Of a stretch of 64,000 nucleotides of DNA, positions 34,844 to 42,567 are shown piece by piece. The DNA is from DAIQNV01 sp038748775 (GTDB taxonomy: Bacteria; Planctomycetota; Phycisphaerae; Phycisphaerales; UBA1924), in NCBI GenBank assembly GCA_038748775.1, contig JBCDIT010000005.1:186001-250000 (forward strand), in the 5' to 3' direction. The notes below the pieces were generated by a model that did not search any database, was not told where the DNA came from, and was given only the letters and a program-made list of their open reading frames with translations. Both the position numbers and the translations under genes were made by a program. How positions within the stretch are numbered: position 1 is the stretch's first letter; each line of letters opens with the position of its first letter.

Positions 34844-36277
34844 TCAACCCTTCCGAAGCAACGAGGCGAAGCCCCCATCGAGATGGGCCGACGCCTTGTC
34901 GCCCGGGGCCCCTCGGGGCAGGGTTTCCCGCCTTCGGACCTCGACCAGTCCGTGGCGGGCCGCCCGTTCGACCATCGCTTCGTTTTCCGCTTCGTCGACC
35001 GAGCACGTGGCGTAGAGCACGTGCCCCCGGGGGGCGCACAGGGCGGCACCCTTTGCGAGGAGGTCATCCTGAATCGCGTTGAGGCGTTTGGTCTGTTTCT
35101 TGCCCAGCCTGTAGCGGGCCTCGGGGCGTCGGGCGAGGACTCCGCTGTTGGAGCAGGGGACGTCGAGCAGGACCAGTTCCGCCGGCGCGAAGGTCTCCAG
35201 GTCTTGCGGATGGGCCCAGATCGCGTTGTCCATCCGGGTCTCGCTGACCATGTCTGCGAAGTCGCGGGCGCGGACCCGGTCGGTGTCGCTCGCGACGATT
35301 TTGGCCCCGGGGAACATCGCACGCAGTTGGCGGGTCTTGGTTCCCTTCCCGGCGCACACGTCGAGGATGCAGCGTGGTTCGAGGCCCTGGGCGACGCCGA
35401 CCGAGCGTGCCGACCCGGGGTCTTGGACCCAAAGGTCATTGCGGTCACTCAGCAGGGCCGACAGGGCATCCCTCGGTCCATCAAAGACGAAGAATCCCGG
35501 CTCTTCGTGAGGTGTGAGCAACTCAGACTCTACTTTTTCCGTCGCGTGGGACCCGTTCACCATCAACGGCGGGACCGTCATCGCATTGAACGCGAGCCGT
35601 TTGGCTTCTTTCCAACCTCGTTCGTCGGCCCATTCGCTGAACGTGCGAAGCGGGACCGACGTGGTCAGGCTGATCCGATCGGATTCTGAGTCGGGGAGCA
35701 CCGCTTCGGTGAGCGCTCGCGCACGACCGTCAGAGAGGAGCAACTCGTCGGATGCGTCGGTCCACTTGTCGCGCGGTTCGAGATCGGATGGAGCCAGTTC
35801 GGCGATACGACGGAGCACCGCGTTCACGAGCCCGCCAGCACGCTGCCGGACGCGACGTTTGACCCACTCGACGGTCTCGTTGATCGCAGCGTGGGGCGGC
35901 ACGCGGTCGAGCAGGGCGATCTGCGCCGTGCCGGCGAGCAGGCCGGCGAGGACGCCCGGTTCGAGCCGGTCAACCGGCCCGTTTGTGAACCGCCCAATGA
36001 GGAAGCGGAGGGTGAGCCAGCGCCGAACGGTCGCGTCGGTGATGGCTCTGGCCAAACCCGCCTCGCGAGGGTCGAGACCGTCGGCCAGCGTCGGGTCTGG
36101 GAGCAGGTCGGGGAAGCGTTCCGCATGGGATCGCAACACGCGGCACGCGGCGTGGCGGCCGTTGGGGGAGGACCGCGGGCGCGGGGTGGGGCTGGAGTGT
36201 TGGGGGCGAGCTGGCAAGGCGGGAGCGTACGCGGCTCGAGCGGGGCGCCGCGTATGGTTGTCCGATGGGCCTTGCAC
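34844..36277 (-). CDS. rsmB: 16S rRNA (cytosine-967-C5)-methyltransferase
   Basis: RsmB methylates C967 of 16S rRNA with SAM. The 477-residue protein has an N-terminal NusB-like helical domain (VEWVKRRVRQRAGGLVNAVLRR) and a C-terminal Rossmann domain. SAM binding is at CILDVCAGKGTKTRQLRAMF. Motif IV is LLDVPCSNSGVLARRPEA (Cys375) and motif VI is YATCSVDEAE (nucleophile Cys425). The start is uncertain: the GTG at 36277 overlaps the start of the divergent kinase gene, and the first ~40 residues are Pro/Arg-rich and unlike RsmB. Confidence 0.9.
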   Translation of the reverse strand: MQGPSDNHTRRPARAAYAPALPARPQHSSPTPRPRSSPNGRHAACRVLRSHAERFPDLLPDPTLADGLDPREAGLARAITDATVRRWLTLRFLIGRFTNGPVDRLEPGVLAGLLAGTAQIALLDRVPPHAAINETVEWVKRRVRQRAGGLVNAVLRRIAELAPSDLEPRDKWTDASDELLLSDGRARALTEAVLPDSESDRISLTTSVPLRTFSEWADERGWKEAKRLAFNAMTVPPLMVNGSHATEKVESELLTPHEEPGFFVFDGPRDALSALLSDRNDLWVQDPGSARSVGVAQGLEPRCILDVCAGKGTKTRQLRAMFPGAKIVASDTDRVRARDFADMVSETRMDNAIWAHPQDLETFAPAELVLLDVPCSNSGVLARRPEARYRLGKKQTKRLNAIQDDLLAKGAALCAPRGHVLYATCSVDEAENEAMVERAARHGLVEVRRRETLPRGAPGDKASAHLDGGFASLLRKG

Positions 36278-37872
36278 GTGAATCCGAGACGCTCCCAGGC
36301 CGTCGGCCTGGTCTGCTGGCGGGGATGCGGGTGCGCAAGAAGCTGATGTTCTTGCACACGTGCTTCAGCTTGGCGCTGGCGGCGGTTCTTCTGTTCGCGG
36401 TCAGGCCGGCGGTCGACGGTGTCGTGATCGAATCAGAACGAGCCAAGGCAGAGGCGCTACTGCTCGCTTTTGAGCAGTCGGGGGCCGCCGACGGGGGCAC
36501 GCAGGACGGCTTGACCGACATCCGCACCGGAACAGCCGACGCGCTCGGTCTTTCGGTCGCTGACCGCTCGCGGCTCGAACGGGCCGAGGGACCGACGCTC
36601 GTTTCATCGGGCCCTGGCGGGCGGACGCGGGTCGCGGCGGCGGTGGGGGACGAGCGATTTCGCCTGGCCTCGACGATTGTTCCCGAGGCCCGAGCCGCGA
36701 CGGCGAGGGTGTACCTTCTGCTCGTGTTTGCGGTCCTCGTCGCGTATGGGCTGATCGCCGCGGCGCTCGAGGTGTTCGTTTTGCCCCAGAACGTCTACAG
36801 GCCGATCGACCGCCTCCTTCGGGCCGATCGGGCGGTGCGCGAGGGGGATCACGCGGGCGAACTCATCGCCGATTCTGACATCCCGGCTGACGAACTGGGC
36901 GAGATCATGCGCTCTCGGAACGGCGTCGTGCACTCGCTTCGCGAGCATGAGGCGGCGTTGGCCGAAGCGCTCGGGAAAGTGGAGACAGCCGCGGCGGACT
37001 TGCGTCGGAAGAATCACCTGCTCGAAACCGCCCGTCGGAACCTCGAAGGGGCGGACCGGCTCGCGAGTCTGGGCATGATGTCGGCAGGGATCGCGCACGA
37101 ACTGAACACGCCGCTGTCGGTGGCGAAGGGACTCGTTGAAAAGCTGGCCGTCGACCCTGCGAGAGGGCTTCCGGAAGCCGAGGCGAGGCTGCTGGCACGC
37201 GTGATTGTTCGGCTTGAGCGACTCGGTGAGAGCTTGCTTGATTTCGCGAGAGCGCGGGACTCGATCGCGAAGCCGACCGAGCTGCGTCCGCTGATCGACG
37301 AGGCGATCACCCTCGTGAAGCTCGATCGCGAGACGGGGGCCATGCCTTTGGAGAATCACGTCTCCGAGGGCGTGTTTGTGCAGTTAGATGCGGATCGGAT
37401 GCTCCAGGTCATGGTCAACCTTGTCCGGAACGCGGTCGACGCGGTGAAGGGCGGCTCTGTTGGTGGCGCGACTGAATCACGAGTCGGCGGCCCTGGAGTT
37501 CGGGTGTCGGTGGAGCGTCTTGAGCGTGACGGGGCCGAATGGGTCGCCTTGCGGGTCATCGACGATGGACCGGGGATCGACCCTCGGATCCTCCCGACGC
37601 TCTTTGAGCCGTTCGTCTCAGACAAGCTGGACGCCCGGGGAACCGGGTTGGGCCTCGCGGTCGCGGACGGTATCGTGCGTGAGCATGGCGGGGCCGTGAT
37701 CGCGAAGAACCGCGCCGACGCGAAGGGAGCGGTGTTCGAGGTGATGCTCCCGATGACGAGCGCCAAGGTCGGCTCCCTCAGCGAGCCGGCGGGTCAGGAG
37801 AAGCGCCGCTCGGGGGATGGGACGACGACGGCGTCGCCCGAGAGCGAGGGCTCGATGGAGGTTCAAGCGTGA
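36265..37872 (+). CDS. Membrane sensor histidine kinase
   Basis: This 535-residue kinase has helix 1 (about 27-48), an extracytoplasmic sensor region of ~100 residues and helix 2 (about 148-173). It then has a HAMP-like linker, a coiled coil (HEAALAEALGKVETAAADLR), the phosphoacceptor helix SAGIAHELNTPL (His278) and an ATPase domain (NLVRNAVDAV; DDGPGIDP; GTGLGLAVADGIV). Some recognition segments match NtrB-like kinases. The ATG at 36265 overlaps the divergent rsmB by 13 nt; an ATG at 36325 (MRVRKKLMF) is the more likely start by signal. The response regulator follows, overlapping by 4 nt. Confidence 0.9.
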   Translation: MGLARESETLPGRRPGLLAGMRVRKKLMFLHTCFSLALAAVLLFAVRPAVDGVVIESERAKAEALLLAFEQSGAADGGTQDGLTDIRTGTADALGLSVADRSRLERAEGPTLVSSGPGGRTRVAAAVGDERFRLASTIVPEARAATARVYLLLVFAVLVAYGLIAAALEVFVLPQNVYRPIDRLLRADRAVREGDHAGELIADSDIPADELGEIMRSRNGVVHSLREHEAALAEALGKVETAAADLRRKNHLLETARRNLEGADRLASLGMMSAGIAHELNTPLSVAKGLVEKLAVDPARGLPEAEARLLARVIVRLERLGESLLDFARARDSIAKPTELRPLIDEAITLVKLDRETGAMPLENHVSEGVFVQLDADRMLQVMVNLVRNAVDAVKGGSVGGATESRVGGPGVRVSVERLERDGAEWVALRVIDDGPGIDPRILPTLFEPFVSDKLDARGTGLGLAVADGIVREHGGAVIAKNRADAKGAVFEVMLPMTSAKVGSLSEPAGQEKRRSGDGTTTASPESEGSMEVQA

Positions 37873-38498
37873 GCGAAGCGAGATCCGTAGAACCGCCGGT
37901 CCCGTTGTCGATCGTCGCGATCGACGACGACCCCGACTTCCGCGAGTACCTGCACACGCTTCTTGAGGGTGACGGGCATGAACTCCGGTCGGTCGCAAGC
38001 CCCGAAGAACTCTGGACGGTGTGCACGAGCCGTCTTCCCGACGTGGTCCTGCTCGACATGAAGATGGGGTCCCATGACGGGGCCGAGGTGCTCGCCGAAC
38101 TCCGTTCGAGATGGCCCAAGCTCTGCGTCGTCGTCGTCACCGGATACCCGACGATGGACTCGATGCGGGAGACATTCAAACGCGACGCGTTCGATTACCT
38201 CGCCAAACCGTTCGGGGCTGGCGATCTTCAGCGGGTGCTCGCCCAGGCGGCAGAAACCCTTGATCTCGGGCGATCGGCTCAAGACCGGCTCCGGGCCCAG
38301 CTCGGGCGGCGGATCCGCCTGGCGCGGACCGAGCGGGGGTGGACGCTCAAGGATTTGAGCGAGTCGACCCGGGTTTCGGTGAGTCAGCTCAGCTCGATTG
38401 AGCGCGGCGCCCACCTTCCGAGCCTTGAATCGCTGCTCCTCGTGGCCGAGGCGCTCGAGAGCAAGCCGAGTTCCTGGCTTGCCGACGCTGGGTTCTGA
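37869..38498 (+). CDS. Response regulator with XRE-type helix-turn-helix output
   Basis: This 209-residue protein has a receiver domain (acid pocket IDDDPD, phosphorylatable Asp63 in VVLLDMKMG, Lys113 in YLAKPF). It is followed directly by a Cro/C1-type helix-turn-helix (about 143-200: GRRIRLARTERGWTLKDLSE, then VSVSQLSSIERGAHLPSLES). The usual outputs are OmpR, NarL or Fis folds; XRE is rare. The GTG start sits inside the kinase stop (GTGA). The pair is likely a dedicated two-component system of unknown stimulus. Confidence 0.9.
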   Translation: MSEARSVEPPVPLSIVAIDDDPDFREYLHTLLEGDGHELRSVASPEELWTVCTSRLPDVVLLDMKMGSHDGAEVLAELRSRWPKLCVVVVTGYPTMDSMRETFKRDAFDYLAKPFGAGDLQRVLAQAAETLDLGRSAQDRLRAQLGRRIRLARTERGWTLKDLSESTRVSVSQLSSIERGAHLPSLESLLLVAEALESKPSSWLADAGF

Positions 38499-38546
38499 CC
38501 GGGCGGGGGGAACGGCGGGGGGACAGCGTGTACTACACTCGTTCCC

Positions 38547-39785
38547 GTGAGCGAGCGTCCCCGCACGATTCTCTTCACCGGCTTCGAGCCCAGCGGCGAC
38601 GATCACGCCGCGGCGGTCGTTGCGGAACTCAAGCGTCGGTATCCCGATCTCCGGATCGCGGCATGGGGCGGCCCGAACATGGAGCGGGCCGGCGCCGAGA
38701 TTGTCGAGTGGACCGGCGAGAACTCGGTGGTCGGGCTCCCGGGTCCCAAGACGATTCTGAACCAGCGGGCAACCAACCGTCGGATTTTCGGCTGGATGGA
38801 CGCAAACCCATTCGACGTGCACGTTCCGGTGGACGCGCCGGCCGCGAACTTCCCGATCTGCGCTGCCGCGAAGAAACACGGGGCGAAGGTCGTCCACTTG
38901 GTAGCGCCGCAGGTCTGGGCGTGGGGCGCCTGGCGCATCAAGAAGCTCAAGAGGCTCACCGACTTTGTGTGCTGCCTGCTCCCGTTCGAAGAAAGCTTCT
39001 TCGAGCGGGAAGGCGTGCCGGCCCGCTTTGTTGGGCACCCGCTCTTCGACGAGCCGATCGACGAGCGCGAGCTTGACGATGCCTCGGCCCGATGGCCTGC
39101 CGACGAGCCAAGGATCGCGCTCATGCCCGGCTCGCGTCCGGGCGAGATCAAGCGCAACGCGCCGTTGCTGCTTGAGGCGTTCCGAGACCTGAGCCTTGAG
39201 CATCCGGGGGCCACCGGTGTCGTCGCGGCGGCCGGCGAGCGTGCCGCAGCGATGCTCCGCGAGATCGCGACCGCCCAGGGCGGCTGGCCCGATCGCCTTC
39301 GTATCGCGGTCTCGGAGACCGATGCGGTCATCCGCTGGTGTCAGCTTTCACTTGTCGTCAGCGGGACGGTCACGCTCCAGATCGCCCGTCAACGCCGACC
39401 GATGGTCATCGTGTACAAGTCGAGCCGTCTTCTCTACAACCTCGTGGGGCGGTGGCTGCTCCAAGCGCCGTTCTTCACGCTCCCAAACCTCGTCGCCGAT
39501 CGTGAGATCGTTCCGGAACTCGTCCCGCACTTCGACGGATTCGAGCCGCTCGCTCAAGAAGCCAGGGAACTGCTGGGCAACCCAGAACGGCTCGAACTAC
39601 AACGGTCCGCGCTCGGTGAAGTCGCGTCGAGGTTCGACGGGTACACCGCGGCGCGAGCCGCGGCCGATGCGATCGCCCAGGTCGCTGACCTCGGGCCTCC
39701 CGGCACCGACGAAGCGCCTGCGACACCCAGTCAGCCCGGGAGTGAACTCGGGTCGCCTGCCCCCGTCGGCCCGGAATCAGCTTGA
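38547..39785 (+). CDS. lpxB: Lipid-A-disaccharide synthase
   Basis: LpxB joins lipid X and UDP-diacylglucosamine in lipid A synthesis. This GT19 enzyme is 412 residues. It shows EPSGDDHAAAVVAELK, the segment LVAPQVWAWGAWRIKKLK, FEESFFEREGVPARFVGHPL and the donor-binding ALMPGSRPGEIKRNAPL. VVSGTVTLQIARQRRPMVIV and the conserved PFFTLPNLVADREIVPEL complete the pattern. The Pro-rich C-terminal tail (~40 residues) is an extra. The start is a GTG at 38547. It implies an outer membrane with lipopolysaccharide. Confidence 0.93.
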   Translation: MSERPRTILFTGFEPSGDDHAAAVVAELKRRYPDLRIAAWGGPNMERAGAEIVEWTGENSVVGLPGPKTILNQRATNRRIFGWMDANPFDVHVPVDAPAANFPICAAAKKHGAKVVHLVAPQVWAWGAWRIKKLKRLTDFVCCLLPFEESFFEREGVPARFVGHPLFDEPIDERELDDASARWPADEPRIALMPGSRPGEIKRNAPLLLEAFRDLSLEHPGATGVVAAAGERAAAMLREIATAQGGWPDRLRIAVSETDAVIRWCQLSLVVSGTVTLQIARQRRPMVIVYKSSRLLYNLVGRWLLQAPFFTLPNLVADREIVPELVPHFDGFEPLAQEARELLGNPERLELQRSALGEVASRFDGYTAARAAADAIAQVADLGPPGTDEAPATPSQPGSELGSPAPVGPESA

Positions 39786-39801
39786 CAGGGCATTTCGGCG
39801 T

Positions 39802-40605
39802 CTAGCGGACCTCGTTCGAAGGCTTCGAGGTCGCGAGGACGTCGAACAAGCCGAGCACGCCGTGCGTGTTACCGGCGCGATCGGAGATGGGGACCGAGCG
39901 GACGATCGGGGTTCTTGTTTCGATGCCGTGGTCGAGAAGGCGGTGGGCGACGGTGATGAGATCTCGCCGGATGGCGTCTTCGTCGCAGGTGAACACCACG
40001 AGCAGCACCGCTCGCTCGCCGAGCCCCGGCGCGTCGGCGAGCTTGATCCCATCGGCGAGCGCCCCCCGGATGAGTTCGTCGGTGTAGCTGCGGTTGGGCG
40101 TTGGCACACCGTCGCGGTACACGAACGTCCCTGTGGACTTCACCTCGACCCACGCCGCGTCGGACGGGTCGCAGACGTCAGGCGGCCTTGCCACCGAAGC
40201 GATGCTGTCGACGCGGTCCTCGAAAAGCGTGTCGAGGCCGGCTTCGCGTTCGGCGCGTTCGATGACCGGGTCGAACACCGCCGCCGCCCCGGTCGGAAGG
40301 GCGACGAGGTCGCATCGCTCGCGGTCGCGTGGGTGAACGGTCCCGCCCGGGTCCGCTGGGAAGCGGACCTCGCGGACAACCGGGATTCCGGCGTTCGTAA
40401 GGCCATCCGCGAGCACGCGATGCAACTCGGTCTCGGTCAGCGCATCGGGCCCGGTCGGGGCGTGCGCTTGCGTCGCGAGCGCTTCGGCCTCGGCGATTCC
40501 GCGCTCGCACGCGTCGAGCACGTCGGAAAGATCCGGTCGGAACCAATCATCCATGGAGAGGGTCCCGGTTCGCGGCTGTTTGCATCCTGCGTCCACTTCG
40601 GGCAT
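39802..40605 (-). CDS. Unknown protein, possible PD-(D/E)XK nuclease fold
   Basis: This 267-residue soluble protein has no named family that I recognise. A segment ELHRVLADGL, then REVRFPADPGG, then DRERCDLVALP and finally AAWVEVKSTGTF has the order of the PD-(D/E)XK nuclease core: Glu, Asp, then Glu-X-Lys after a short hydrophobic strand. The C-terminus (NTHGVLGLFDVLA) is a hydrophobic strand-like end. The ATG at 40605 and the ATG at 40554 (MDDWFRPDLSD) are both possible. It is convergent with lpxB with a 16-base gap. The nuclease idea is inference only. Confidence 0.6.
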   Translation of the reverse strand: MPEVDAGCKQPRTGTLSMDDWFRPDLSDVLDACERGIAEAEALATQAHAPTGPDALTETELHRVLADGLTNAGIPVVREVRFPADPGGTVHPRDRERCDLVALPTGAAAVFDPVIERAEREAGLDTLFEDRVDSIASVARPPDVCDPSDAAWVEVKSTGTFVYRDGVPTPNRSYTDELIRGALADGIKLADAPGLGERAVLLVVFTCDEDAIRRDLITVAHRLLDHGIETRTPIVRSVPISDRAGNTHGVLGLFDVLATSKPSNEVR

Positions 40606-40685
40606 TATCTCTGAAACTGGATCCCCTCGCCCGGAAGATCGGCGGGGCGGAGACTCAAGACACCTCGCCGAGGGACCCCGGGCCC

Positions 40686-42536
40686 ATGAATGACGCCATC
40701 AACGCGCTGAACGGAATCCTCTTCAGCAACTACACCGTGTACGCGCTGCTTCTCACAGGGCTCGTTTTCACGATCTGGTCGGGCTTTGGGCAATACCGCG
40801 CCCTCACCCACGGGATATCGGTGGTCCGGGGCAAGTACGACGACAAGAACGACGCCGGTGCAATTAACCACTTCCAGGCGCTCTCCGCGGCGTTGTCCGC
40901 GACGGTCGGCCTCGGGAACATCGCCGGAGTGGCGTTGGCGGTGGCCCTGGGTGGCCCAGGCGCGGTCCTCTGGATGTGGCTCATCGGTGTCTTGGGCATG
41001 GCCATCAAGATGACCGAGGTCACCCAATCCATGCTCTACCGCAACACCGACGACCCGGAGAACCCGCACGGCGGCCCGATGTTCGTGGTCAAGAAGGGCT
41101 TCGCGGAATGGGGTTTGGCACCGCTCGGTCAGATCATCGGCGGCATCTTCGTGGTCACGCTGATCATCTCTGCCGTGACCGGCGGCAACATGTTCCAGGC
41201 GTGGAACGTCGCGGATATCACCCGCACCTACTTCGGCGTGCCCCAGATCGCGACGGGCATCGTTCTGACCATTCTCGTGGCCCTCGTCATCATCGGAGGC
41301 ATCAAACGCATCGGTGCGGTCGCCGGTCGCATCGTTCCGTTCATGTGCATCCTGTACGTGCTCGCGGCTCTCTACGTGCTCGTCCTCAACGCGGGCGAGA
41401 TCCCGAGCATGCTCTGGCTCATCGTCAAGTCGGGCCTGCCCTCCTTCCTGGGCGGCGAAGACGCGGCCCCGGTGGGCGCGTTCCTGGGCGGGACCTTCGG
41501 CTACGCGGCCCTGTGGGGCGTCAAGCGTGCGTTGTTCAGTTCGGAGGCGGGCCAAGGATCCAGCCCCATCGCCCACTCGGCGGCAAAGACCGACGAGCCT
41601 GTGCGCGAGGGCGTGGTCGCGGGGCTTGAGCCCTTCATCGACACCATCGTCGTCTGCACCCTGACCGCCCTTGTCATCATGTCGAGCGGCGCGTACGACC
41701 GCGACGGGGAGGCCAGCTACGCGACCATCGCGGGTGTCCCGACGGTGCAGGTGGTGTCAGCCGGCGAACCCGGAGAGTGGACCCTTGAGTCGCCTCCGCT
41801 CCCGGAAATGAACGCTGATGACAAGAAGATCCGGGGTGTGCCGCCGACCGCCGATGGCTGGCGTGACGGGGAGACGGTCTTCATCGTTGTAAGCGGCGAT
41901 GAAAACGCGGACACCGGGCGGAGCTTGAGACGCATCAACGGGAGCGTGAATCAGCTCGAGGACGGTACCTGGATAGTTGATTGGGGCACCCTTTCTTCGG
42001 AAACAACCCCGACGTTCCGTCAGGACGAGAACGGTGACCCCGATCTGAGTGTGTACGGCGACTACGCCGGCGCTTCGCTGACCGCGTACGCGTTCGACCG
42101 TGTCACCCCCGGTCTCGGGAAGTGGCTCGTCTCGATCGCCGCGTGGCTCTTCGCCCTGTCGACGATGATTTCCTGGTCGTACTACGGCGAGCAGGGCATC
42201 TACTTCTTCTTTGGCAAGGGAAAGTCGTCTGGGACCGCGGTGCTTATCTACAAACTCGTGTACGCAGGGCTGATCTTCGTGACCACGCTCCTCGCGATGC
42301 CCATTTTCGGAGCGGGCGGGACCACGGCGATCATCGGCACCGATGCCGAACTCGACATGTGGACCACGCTCGGCTTGGGCGTCATGCTCGTCGCTAACAT
42401 CCCGATCATGTGGATCTTCGGGGCCAAGGCGATGGGCGCGTACCACGACTACTTCAAGCGCATGAAGGAAGGCGGGGACGACGCGCACGAGGCGCCGCCG
42501 ATCGTCGATGTTGCCGAAGGCAAGGACGTCGAGTAA
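40686..42536 (+). CDS. AgcS sodium:alanine/glycine symporter with large insertion
   Basis: This 616-residue amino-acid/sodium symporter of the AgcS family is larger than the usual ~450-500. The N-terminal helix block is standard: GLGNIAGVALAVALGGPGAV, WLIGVLGMAIKMTEV and GVKRALFSSEAGQGSSPIAH are all signatures. An insertion of about 115 residues (near 345-460, starting TIAGVPTVQVVSAGEPG) interrupts the loop before ASLTAYAFDRVTPGLGKW. It is hydrophilic and acidic (DENGDPDLSVYGD). Transport probably imports alanine or glycine with Na+. The ATG at 40686 is divergent from the PD-(D/E)XK candidate. Confidence 0.9.
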   Translation: MNDAINALNGILFSNYTVYALLLTGLVFTIWSGFGQYRALTHGISVVRGKYDDKNDAGAINHFQALSAALSATVGLGNIAGVALAVALGGPGAVLWMWLIGVLGMAIKMTEVTQSMLYRNTDDPENPHGGPMFVVKKGFAEWGLAPLGQIIGGIFVVTLIISAVTGGNMFQAWNVADITRTYFGVPQIATGIVLTILVALVIIGGIKRIGAVAGRIVPFMCILYVLAALYVLVLNAGEIPSMLWLIVKSGLPSFLGGEDAAPVGAFLGGTFGYAALWGVKRALFSSEAGQGSSPIAHSAAKTDEPVREGVVAGLEPFIDTIVVCTLTALVIMSSGAYDRDGEASYATIAGVPTVQVVSAGEPGEWTLESPPLPEMNADDKKIRGVPPTADGWRDGETVFIVVSGDENADTGRSLRRINGSVNQLEDGTWIVDWGTLSSETTPTFRQDENGDPDLSVYGDYAGASLTAYAFDRVTPGLGKWLVSIAAWLFALSTMISWSYYGEQGIYFFFGKGKSSGTAVLIYKLVYAGLIFVTTLLAMPIFGAGGTTAIIGTDAELDMWTTLGLGVMLVANIPIMWIFGAKAMGAYHDYFKRMKEGGDDAHEAPPIVDVAEGKDVE

Positions 42537-42567
42537 TCCCAGCCCGGGCGTTCCCAAGGATCGGCCG

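Noticed and set aside
37863..39203. Minus-strand open frame of 446 codons
   Set aside because: It overlaps the response regulator and lpxB in antisense; the plus-strand frames have full motif sets.
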